Assembly: GCA_947630095.1 (NCBI GenBank)
Contig: CANRGI010000036.1
Span: 1 to 9,488 of the forward strand
Source: an uncultured Bacilli bacterium
Lineage (GTDB): Bacteria > Bacillota_I > Bacilli_A > RF39 > UBA660
Reading direction: 5' to 3'
DNA length: 9,488 nucleotides
This document shows positions 1 to 5,742 of the stretch, one piece after another (within the stretch, counting starts at the first letter, position 1; every line of letters starts with the position of its first letter). The notes under the pieces are model-generated. The model saw only the letters and a program-made list of their open reading frames with translations. It was not told the DNA's origin and searched no databases. The position numbers and the translations under genes are program-made.

Positions 1-80
1 AAGCAGCCAGGGCCGCTGCCTGAACCGTCCACGCGGAACACGCCCGCCCAGCCATCGCTGTCTGCGACAGACGGACTCAT
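1..80 (-). other. Putative DGR variable region at 3' end of the surface gene
   Basis: In bases 1-60, 43 are G or C, inside an otherwise very AT-rich gene. On the coding strand only 7 of the last 75 bases are A. Of the 22 codons after MSPS (residues 830-851), 13 end in C, and constant positions use GCG and GTG (A837, V839, V842), codons that are rare in the rest of the gene. This is the pattern left when AAC codons of a template repeat are changed at both adenines to NNC. The location, in a C-type-lectin-like domain just after a WWTMSPS motif, is where variable regions of diversity-generating retroelements sit. The frame and expected motif order continue across the composition step, which argues against a chimeric join. 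The start could be as early as about 120. Template repeat, reverse transcriptase and the 3' IMH element are not in the window, so the call is an inference. Confidence 0.72.
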
Positions 81-2555
81 TGTCCACCAATATGTAGACC
101 CAGTTACGCTGCTTCCAGAACTATTTTGATAATACCAAGCACTTGAGTTATTTGTTCCATATTTACCACCAGCATAAGCAACTTCATCCGCTGTCATTAA
201 TGCTATTGGTTTATCTTGCAACAATTCATTTCCAACGCTACTTTCATTACTTCCAGTAAATCTATCTGCAACGTCTGCTCCTCCTGTTGAACCAGAATAT
301 AAAGTTCCACTTTCATTATTACCACATTTAAATGATGGTCTTTTACTATCTACTAATCTTTTATATGCTGCATAATACATTGTACTTTTGGCAGCATAAC
401 TTGGATTAGCCCTATCATTACAATATACTGCAGTTCTACTTAAATATGAACCATAAGGATGACTTTGGTCGTCATTTTTTGTCATATTTGTAGTATACCA
501 AGTATCTACTATTCCTTTTATTGTAGAGTTATTTGTTTGATTTGTTCTATTACTTGTTAATGTTCCACTTGTTCCATACATATATCCTACATACATTGTA
601 TCATTATAATTCGAATTATACTGTACTGATGTTCCATTATCTATTATACCCTCTTGTTTATCGTGACCTGTATATGTTTCTCCTTGCTTTGTTGCCTTTC
701 CAGCATATAATAGTCTTACACTTCCGTCTTCATTTGTACGAATTATTCTCCACCAAAAACCTCCAAACACTACCCAGTTATTTATATCTTTACCACCACC
801 TGCAAAATATAATACTTCAGTTATTGATGGGTCTTTTCCTTCTGTTTCTAAATATTTTTCGTCATTTTCATAATATAAGCCTGATGTTGTAAATGCAGTA
901 TTGAAAGTTGAAACATCTCTTGCAGTTCTCGTTGGGTTATCTGCTTTCAATTTTGCTATGAAACTAGGTTCTTTACTTTTTAATGTTACAGTACAAGTTT
1001 GAGTTTGTGTTACATTATTTACAGTTAAATGTCCAGAATTATCAATTCCACCACTAGCGCCACCATCACAACTTACAGATGGACTAGTTAAAACGTGGTT
1101 ATCGTCTGCTTCTATATCAAATTCTACACTTCCACCGTGTCCAACTGATTTCGGATTAGGATTTTTACTTCCGCCTTTAACTACAACAGTTACTACATAA
1201 CCATCTCCAAAATCTATTGTACAATAGTCTGGTACTTGTACATTTGTTAGTTTTATTGAATTATCTGTATAACTCCATTGAGCAGTTGTTTTATTCGTAC
1301 AAGTTACTGATTTTACAACTTTTTCTTTTAATAACGCTTGAAAAGTCTTAGTTGTTGGTTGTCCATTTTCTGTATAAGCAACTAAATTAATGTCACTTCT
1401 TGGACTTATTCTATATGGATCGTCTACTGTTCCCTTACCTGTTACTATAACGCTAGTTTGCAAATACGCTGCAGGTCTTATCCCACTTTGTGTACTTTCA
1501 GTAGTACTTTCTATACTATTTGGTGTTATATTATCTATTCCACTGCTACCTAAAGAAAACCAATTCGCTTCACTATGTAAATATGAATTTTGACCACCTA
1601 TTTTTTCAAATTCATAAGTACTTAGTAAACCTATTTTATCATAACTACTTGTACTACAACCACTTGCTGTACAATTAAACATACTAGTATTTTCTATATC
1701 ATAAATTGCTTTATCCAATGTACCATAAAAATCAGTTAAAGTCTTTCCTATTTGACCTTGATTAATATTAGTCTTATAATCTGAATTATAAACTATCTTA
1801 GCGAGTGTCTTATCTCCTATTTGGTATGTTCCTGTTATTCTCCATAAATTTTCAGTTTTATTACCATCTACAGGAGTAGGATATTGCAAGTAATTACTTA
1901 CACTACCTCCACCATATAAGCACTCCTTACTTTCACTTGTACTAGTTGTACAACCAGTATCATTTTCTACTATATCTACTAATCTATTATTTCCTGCTTC
2001 TACACTTTCTTCATAACCTCCAGGTATAGTTTTGTATCCATCTAATAAACTTATTGAAGTTAGAGAGTTAAAAGAATATCCACCAAATACTTTAAAGTCT
2101 GTTTCTGCTTCACTATTTTGTCCTGTATTATCTATTACTACCCTTACTTTTCTAGTATAGTTGCTATCGTAACTATCTATTATTCCTGTACTACCCCATT
2201 GAGTTTTATCAGTGTACTTTACGTCAGCCTCTCCTTTTAAATTCTTATAAGCAAGTGCATACCTACTATCTATAGGATTTACTGATGTTACAGTTATTTC
2301 TACAAAACATTTATGATTACTTGGACTAGTAACTTTACTACCTTCTACTTTACATAAGGTATCACTACTACTAATACTAATACCATAATTTAACTCTGCT
2401 ATCAAGAGTTCACTTGCTTTATACTTCTCACTTGAAAATACAAATATTCCATAAGAAGATACCGTTATCACACTAAACACTAATAACACAACAGCCATTA
2501 AAAAATATTTTTTATTGATTTTTAATGACTCAAAAAAACTTTTCATACTTCGCAT
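1..2555 (-). CDS. Large anchored surface protein with C-type-lectin-like C-terminus (3' end missing)
   Basis: Reading triplets from ATG at 2555 to the window edge gives 851 uninterrupted codons. The stop lies beyond base 1. TAA is in frame just upstream and AAGGGTGTGA serves as ribosome site, so 2555 is the start; Met4 at 2546 is an alternative. Residues 17-40 are a hydrophobic signal/anchor with no lipobox Cys. Residues 45-230 look beta-rich. A first WRI...GIRPA domain spans about 237-372 (W238, GIRPA 358-362). Two beta modules follow at about 393-545, the second resembling bacterial InlB-type repeats (VTVVVKGG...GGSVEF). A second copy of the domain starts near 590 (WWRII 601-605, MYGTSG, DTWY) and reaches YWWTMSPS at 822-829. 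This layout resembles DUF6273-like surface proteins of gut Bacillota. From there the codons turn GC-rich (see the variable-region entry). Cysteines are frequent. The role is inferred: cell-surface ligand binding. The ligand is unknown. Confidence 0.85.
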   Translation of the reverse strand, partial: MRSMKSFFESLKINKKYFLMAVVLLVFSVITVSSYGIFVFSSEKYKASELLIAELNYGISISSSDTLCKVEGSKVTSPSNHKCFVEITVTSVNPIDSRYALAYKNLKGEADVKYTDKTQWGSTGIIDSYDSNYTRKVRVVIDNTGQNSEAETDFKVFGGYSFNSLTSISLLDGYKTIPGGYEESVEAGNNRLVDIVENDTGCTTSTSESKECLYGGGSVSNYLQYPTPVDGNKTENLWRITGTYQIGDKTLAKIVYNSDYKTNINQGQIGKTLTDFYGTLDKAIYDIENTSMFNCTASGCSTSSYDKIGLLSTYEFEKIGGQNSYLHSEANWFSLGSSGIDNITPNSIESTTESTQSGIRPAAYLQTSVIVTGKGTVDDPYRISPRSDINLVAYTENGQPTTKTFQALLKEKVVKSVTCTNKTTAQWSYTDNSIKLTNVQVPDYCTIDFGDGYVVTVVVKGGSKNPNPKSVGHGGSVEFDIEADDNHVLTSPSVSCDGGASGGIDNSGHLTVNNVTQTQTCTVTLKSKEPSFIAKLKADNPTRTARDVSTFNTAFTTSGLYYENDEKYLETEGKDPSITEVLYFAGGGKDINNWVVFGGFWWRIIRTNEDGSVRLLYAGKATKQGETYTGHDKQEGIIDNGTSVQYNSNYNDTMYVGYMYGTSGTLTSNRTNQTNNSTIKGIVDTWYTTNMTKNDDQSHPYGSYLSRTAVYCNDRANPSYAAKSTMYYAAYKRLVDSKRPSFKCGNNESGTLYSGSTGGADVADRFTGSNESSVGNELLQDKPIALMTADEVAYAGGKYGTNNSSAWYYQNSSGSSVTGSTYWWTMSPSVADSDGWAGVFRVDGSGSGPGC

Positions 2556-2603
2556 ATAAAAATCACACCCTTACATATTTTATAAATACATTATAAAACA
2601 TAA

Positions 2604-2631
2604 TTTATATTTTTTCCACTAATTTCGACAA
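2604..2631 (-). promoter_or_regulatory. Candidate promoter of the surface-protein gene
   Basis: On the minus strand, TTGTCG (2631-2626) and TATAAA (2609-2604) are separated by 16 bases, about 50 bases upstream of the start. A perfect TATAAT also occurs at 2595-2590 but has no convincing -35 partner. The region is so AT-rich that chance matches are likely. Confidence 0.4.
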
Positions 2632-2707
2632 TTTTTTTAAATTTTTTTACTTGTTAATAAGTACTTATAAAATACAAAACTAGGTACAATCTAACTTTAC
2701 AGAACTA

Positions 2708-2746
2708 TTTTTATTAACAATTTTTATTAAAAATTGTTAATAAAAA
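2708..2746. repeat. 18-bp perfect A/T-only palindrome with 3-base loop
   Basis: The left arm (2708-2725) is the exact reverse complement of the right arm (2729-2746), around the loop ATT. Each arm has only one G/C position. It could be a cruciform or a binding site, and it overlaps the T-tract of the adjacent khpA terminator. As an RNA hairpin it is long but weak, so it is listed as a repeat rather than a terminator. Confidence 0.7.
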
Positions 2747-2780
2747 AATACTCGACTTTTAAAAATTTTGTCGAATACTT
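2742..2780 (-). terminator. Terminator after rpsP-khpA
   Basis: On the minus strand AAGTATTCGAC (2780-2770) pairs with GTCGAGTATTT (2756-2746), allowing two G-U pairs, around a 13-base loop. A run of T follows through 2742. It starts 20 bases past the khpA stop and would separate khpA from the surface gene. Confidence 0.6.
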
Positions 2781-2799
2781 TTTAATTGTTAATAAGTGT

Positions 2800-3042
2800 T
2801 TAAAATGAGTCTATATTTACTTTAATTTTTTTTATATTGTCATTATATGCTTTTGCTTGAATAAGACTTTTAATTGAATTAGCCACTTTTCCTTGCTTTC
2901 CAATTACACGTGGCATATCACTTTCACTAATTAATATTTCAAGTATAACACCTGTATCAGTATCAAATCTCTTTACTTTAATTAAATCAGTATCTTTAGC
3001 AATATTTGTAACTAGAAATTCAGCAAACTCTTCTATACTCAT
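2800..3042 (-). CDS. khpA: KhpA-type single KH-domain RNA-binding protein
   Basis: This 80-residue protein is almost entirely one KH domain. The hallmark GxxG loop is VIGKQGK, with G48-K-Q-G51, followed by the helix VANSIKSLIQ. Length and sequence fit KhpA (YlqC), which in other Bacillota partners KhpB/Jag, binds RNA, and affects cell elongation and division. Its ATG overlaps the rpsP stop by one base (TAATG) and there is no clear ribosome site of its own, so translation is probably coupled to rpsP. In Bacillus the gene lies between rpsP and rimM-trmD. Here a terminator and then an unrelated surface gene follow instead. The family call is firm; the cellular role is transferred from homologues. 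Confidence 0.93.
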   Translation of the reverse strand: MSIEEFAEFLVTNIAKDTDLIKVKRFDTDTGVILEILISESDMPRVIGKQGKVANSIKSLIQAKAYNDNIKKIKVNIDSF

Positions 3043-3308
3043 TATTTATTTTTCTTAGAATTATGAAATTTCTCCATAATACCAGCCTTACTTAATAAAT
3101 TTCTAACAGTTTCTGTAGGCATAGCCCCTTCTTTTAACCATTTAAGCGCTACTTCTTCATTAATGTTAATTTTACTATCCTCTAGTGGACTATAAGTACC
3201 TACTAGTTCTATAAAAGAACCATCTCTTTTAGCATTCGCGTCTGCTGCTACTATCCTATAAAAAGGTCTTTTTTTACTTCCCATTCTTTTTAATCTTAAT
3301 TTTACCAT
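3042..3308 (-). CDS. rpsP: 30S ribosomal protein S16
   Basis: This 88-residue protein has the family's N-terminal signature VKLRLKRMGSKKRPFYRIV (residues 2-20), then RDGSFIELVGTYSPL (residues 29-43) and the C-terminal ALKWLKEGAMPTETVRNLL segment, which is normal S16 length and order. S16 helps assemble the small ribosomal subunit. GGAGGAG lies five bases before the ATG, and a strong promoter sits about 25 bases upstream. It heads a two-gene unit with khpA, overlapping it by one base. The usual upstream partner ffh is absent; an LtaS-like gene lies upstream instead. Confidence 0.97.
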   Translation of the reverse strand: MVKLRLKRMGSKKRPFYRIVAADANAKRDGSFIELVGTYSPLEDSKININEEVALKWLKEGAMPTETVRNLLSKAGIMEKFHNSKKNK

Positions 3309-3332
3309 TTTTTCTCCTCCGTTCGTTTAATA

Positions 3333-3361
3333 ATACTACCATATATTTCTTATTATGTCAA
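3333..3361 (-). promoter_or_regulatory. Strong promoter of rpsP-khpA
   Basis: On the minus strand the consensus -35 TTGACA (3361-3356) is followed after 17 bases by TAGTAT (3338-3333). The -10 is preceded by TGG, an extended -10 element. Transcription would start near 3326, giving a leader of about 20 bases. The -35 lies only about 12 bases past the upstream gene's stop. Confidence 0.75.
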
Positions 3362-3372
3362 CCTTTTTAGGT

Positions 3373-5286
3373 TTACTCATATCTATATTCATTATCTTTA
3401 AAGTAATTACTATAATATATTTTATCTATATATTTTAATTTCTCTAAATGTATTAAAGCCCTTTCTTCAAAATCTTTTAAATCTTCTTCTGTTAAATCTT
3501 CACTTTTATAAGTTAAACTATTAAGTGAATACCCTACTAATTTATCTGATATAAATATTCCATAATTTCTACTAAATACTATACTTTCTTTATTAGGAAC
3601 AAATACTGAAGACCCAAAATACATATTTTTCCAACCATTAAGTCCAAATATATCTATTATAGTAGGTACTATATCACTAGTAGTAGTAAACTTTTCTATC
3701 TTATTACTTCCATACATACTCTTATATTTTTCTGTTAATTTAGTATCGTATATTATCATAGGTATATGATATAATTCTGAATTAAATTTTTCTTTTATAT
3801 CTTTAGCATAATAACTTAAACTATTATAATATGTATTATGGTCACTAAACATAACTATTGTAGTATCTTCTTTTTGATTAGTACTTTCTAAATAATCCAT
3901 CATACTCCCTAGTGCCTTATCAAAATCCATCATAGCCGCCATATAAGTTTTTAAATATTCTTGATTATCATTTTTAACATCAACTAATATTCCATTATCG
4001 TCTAATATTTTATAGTAAGGTTCTAATGTTTTTCTTTTACCATAATACCCGTGCATTGAAAATGTTAATATAAATGAGAAAAATCTCTTATCTGTAGGAA
4101 ACATCTCACTTTTCATTTTATCAAATGTTACCGAGTCCAAATTTCTTTCTCCTAATTTATGCTTCCAAGTATCTTCTACCCCATATTCTTTCATTTCTTC
4201 TATTGCAGTTAAAGAGTCAAATCCCCAAGCCTTATGTAATTTATATCTATTATAAAAATTCCCATAATTCGCGTGAAAACTTCTATTAACTATATCTTTA
4301 TCATAATACTTTAATAGATTAGGTAAAGCATAAGGATAACTATTCCTATAAAAATCATAATTAACATATTTTCCAGTAGGATAATTACCTAATACTGAAA
4401 ATGCTTCACTTACATCAGTCTTTTCTTTTTGATAAAAATTACTTGCAATTAACCCTTCATTTATCATTTTAGTTAAATTAGGATATAATATTTCTGCTTT
4501 ATCAGGATACATTGTTAAAGGATACCACTCTCCTGACTCGATTAAAATTAATACTAAATTATTATCTTTACTTATTCCATAAAAATCACTTTTATCAGTA
4601 TATTCTGAATATATAAAATCGTCTACATCTTCTAAATTTCCATAATCTACTACAGTCTTTCCACTTACAACTTGATATATCCCATTACCTATCATACCTA
4701 TATTTTGGTAATTATTAGCAGTTTCACTATATAACATATCTTTATATATAGTATCTTTATGTATTCTAGTTTCATTTATAGGTACAAAGAATATATAAGT
4801 TAAGACACATATCATTATAACGTAACATACTATATTTTTTATTTTACTATTCTTTTCTTTATTTTTAATTTCTTTTCTATTTTTATATACAAGCACCCCA
4901 TAAGGCACTAATATAATTATTAAAAATAATATTAAAAATCCCCATTTCAAATCAAATGTTTCTAATGTACCAAAAGCATCTGTCCTTTGATTAAACATAG
5001 CCCATTCAAACACAGTACCATTCGAGTCATATAAAAATATAAATAATATATCTAATATTAACTGACTAATTAATATTAAAGCACACATTATATTTTTATA
5101 AAATTTATTTTTAATTAATACAATTAAACTTACAAAAAATATTAAAATCATTAAAGGATATAAAGGTTTACTTAAATAAAACCCACACCCTGTATAAGTA
5201 ATAGCAATAAGTTCTATTAATATACTTATTATTATAAATAAAATAATATTTATATTTTCTTTTAAAATATTCAAAATTTTCTTCAT
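3373..5286 (-). CDS. ltaS: LtaS-like lipoteichoic acid synthase / phosphoglycerol transferase
   Basis: This is a 637-residue membrane enzyme. Five hydrophobic segments (about 14-32, 44-59, 67-86, 115-134, 150-168) precede an extracellular sulfatase-fold domain from about 240, the classic LtaS layout and length. Catalytic landmarks are present: metal ligand E250 (LIESGEWYP), nucleophile T290 (EKTDVSEAF), H412 (SMHGYYG), and D482-H483 (MFSDHN). Family members move glycerol-phosphate from phosphatidylglycerol onto a growing teichoic acid chain at the outer membrane face. The exact product (LTA or another phosphoglycerol polymer) cannot be read from sequence. AAGGAG precedes the ATG by about seven bases. 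A promoter and paired repeats lie upstream, and the bacteriocin terminator separates it from the preceding operon. A weak hairpin without a T-tract overlaps its stop, so some read-through into rpsP is possible. Confidence 0.9.
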   Translation of the reverse strand: MKKILNILKENINIILFIIISILIELIAITYTGCGFYLSKPLYPLMILIFFVSLIVLIKNKFYKNIMCALILISQLILDILFIFLYDSNGTVFEWAMFNQRTDAFGTLETFDLKWGFLILFLIIILVPYGVLVYKNRKEIKNKEKNSKIKNIVCYVIMICVLTYIFFVPINETRIHKDTIYKDMLYSETANNYQNIGMIGNGIYQVVSGKTVVDYGNLEDVDDFIYSEYTDKSDFYGISKDNNLVLILIESGEWYPLTMYPDKAEILYPNLTKMINEGLIASNFYQKEKTDVSEAFSVLGNYPTGKYVNYDFYRNSYPYALPNLLKYYDKDIVNRSFHANYGNFYNRYKLHKAWGFDSLTAIEEMKEYGVEDTWKHKLGERNLDSVTFDKMKSEMFPTDKRFFSFILTFSMHGYYGKRKTLEPYYKILDDNGILVDVKNDNQEYLKTYMAAMMDFDKALGSMMDYLESTNQKEDTTIVMFSDHNTYYNSLSYYAKDIKEKFNSELYHIPMIIYDTKLTEKYKSMYGSNKIEKFTTTSDIVPTIIDIFGLNGWKNMYFGSSVFVPNKESIVFSRNYGIFISDKLVGYSLNSLTYKSEDLTEEDLKDFEERALIHLEKLKYIDKIYYSNYFKDNEYRYE

Positions 5287-5323
5287 AATCTTACTCCTTA
5301 GTTATAATAATACTAAAATATCT

Positions 5324-5357
5324 AGTTGCAATAAACAAACTTTAAGTTGCAATTAAC
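5324..5357. repeat. Paired operator-like repeats AGTTGCAATWAAC
   Basis: AGTTGCAATAAAC (5324-5336) and AGTTGCAATTAAC (5345-5357) differ at one base and are spaced 21 bases apart, two helical turns. They lie just downstream of the predicted ltaS transcription start, in its leader, where a bound protein could block RNA polymerase. On the minus strand TCAGTTAAT at the first copy fits the loose LytTR-regulator consensus; the second copy fits poorly. The regulator is unknown. Confidence 0.55.
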
Positions 5358-5364
5358 TGAACTT

Positions 5365-5393
5365 ATTATAACACAGTACCATTTTATTTACAA
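5365..5393 (-). promoter_or_regulatory. Promoter of ltaS
   Basis: On the minus strand TTGTAA (5393-5388), a 17-base spacer and a perfect TATAAT (5370-5365) place the start near 5358, with a leader of about 70 bases. A weaker alternative (TTGCAA-16-TATTAT) lies closer to the gene. Confidence 0.6.
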
Positions 5394-5415
5394 AATTTTA
5401 ATATTACTTTACAGT

Positions 5416-5441
5416 AAAGAAAACTGGATATTACTCCAGTT
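5416..5441 (-). terminator. Terminator of the bacteriocin operon
   Basis: On the minus strand AACTGGA (5441-5435), loop GTAATA and TCCAGTT (5428-5422) form a 7-bp stem followed by TTCTTT. The stem overlaps the stop codon of the second peptide gene. Immediately beyond it is a small dyad, ACTTTA-CAG-TAAAG (5406-5419). Confidence 0.8.
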
Positions 5442-5595
5442 AACTTATACATTTCTTTATAACTTTACTAATTATAAAACTTCCTACTTTCTTTCCTAAA
5501 TCATATAACTCTGTTATTGCTTTTACTAACTCTTTTAGAAAAGATGCAGACATATCCCCTCCTCCCTTAACATTTAATAATTCTTGATTATTCAT
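5440..5595 (-). CDS. Double-glycine bacteriocin-like precursor, cationic partner
   Basis: This is a 51-residue precursor. The leader MNNQELLNVKGG ends in GG at 11-12, with E and L at -8 and -7 and V at -4, as C39 proteases require. The 39-residue core is lysine-rich and amphipathic (seven Lys against four acidic residues), contains a GxxxG motif (G34-KKV-G38), and has one Cys at 49 near the end (KKCIS). AAAGGAG lies eight bases before the ATG. The gene begins three bases after the stop of the companion peptide and shares its leader pattern, so the two were probably duplicated or co-selected for one exporter. Its likely role is one half of a two-peptide membrane-active bacteriocin; a signalling peptide is the main alternative. 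It ends inside a terminator hairpin, so it is the last gene of the operon. No named homologue is recognised. Confidence 0.82.
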   Translation of the reverse strand: MNNQELLNVKGGGDMSASFLKELVKAITELYDLGKKVGSFIISKVIKKCIS

Positions 5596-5598
5596 ATA

Positions 5599-5742
5599 TT
5601 ACGCTCCTTTCTTACAAGCATTTTCTTCTGGATTAAGTACCCCATCTAAGACACCTAAAACAAATGAAACTGCCGCACTTATAATAGCCAACACACCCCA
5701 TTTAAAGCCACCCCTTACTTCCATTAATTCTTGATTACTCAT
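5599..5742 (-). CDS. Double-glycine bacteriocin-like precursor, hydrophobic partner
   Basis: This is a 47-residue precursor. The leader MSNQELMEVRGG (GG at 11-12; S -11, E -8, L -7, V -4) is followed by a 35-residue core that starts FKWGVLAII, is hydrophobic through about residue 36, carries GxxxG (G30-VLD-G34), and ends in a charged tail with a single Cys43 (ENACKKGA). Its ATG overlaps the transporter's stop by one base (TAATG), and its ribosome site AAGGAG lies inside the transporter's last codons, so the two are translationally coupled. A hydrophobic GxxxG peptide paired with a cationic one is the pattern of class IIb bacteriocins, which join helix to helix in the target membrane. Activity is inferred and no named family is recognised. 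Confidence 0.84.
   Translation of the reverse strand: MSNQELMEVRGGFKWGVLAIISAAVSFVLGVLDGVLNPEENACKKGA

Larger units (their letters stand above)
2651..2797. repeat. Cluster of TTGTTAATAA words in the khpA-surface gene gap
   Basis: The 12-mer TTGTTAATAAGT occurs at 2651-2662 and again at 2786-2797. Its 10-base core TTGTTAATAA occurs a third time at 2734-2743 and inverted (TTATTAACAA) at 2711-2720. That makes four copies in under 150 bases. They could be binding sites for a regulator of the surface gene, or remnants of small A/T-rich repeats. Function is unknown. Confidence 0.6.

Noticed and set aside
1..80. GC-rich start of the window as contamination or a chimeric join
   Set aside because: The reading frame and expected lectin-domain motif order continue through the composition change, and the codon pattern is specifically NNC-biased. 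An assembly error still cannot be excluded without reads.
533..892. Plus-strand open frame of 119 codons
   Set aside because: It lies antisense within the long surface-protein frame, has a low-complexity Leu/Tyr/His/Phe composition, and no ribosome site or family likeness.
1390..1593. Plus-strand open frame of 67 codons
   Set aside because: It is antisense to the surface gene with no supporting signals; a by-product of the real frame's codon use.
3360..3374. Hairpin AACCT/AGGTT at the ltaS stop as a terminator
   Set aside because: It has only five base pairs and no T-tract, and it overlaps the rpsP -35 element; termination here is not supported.
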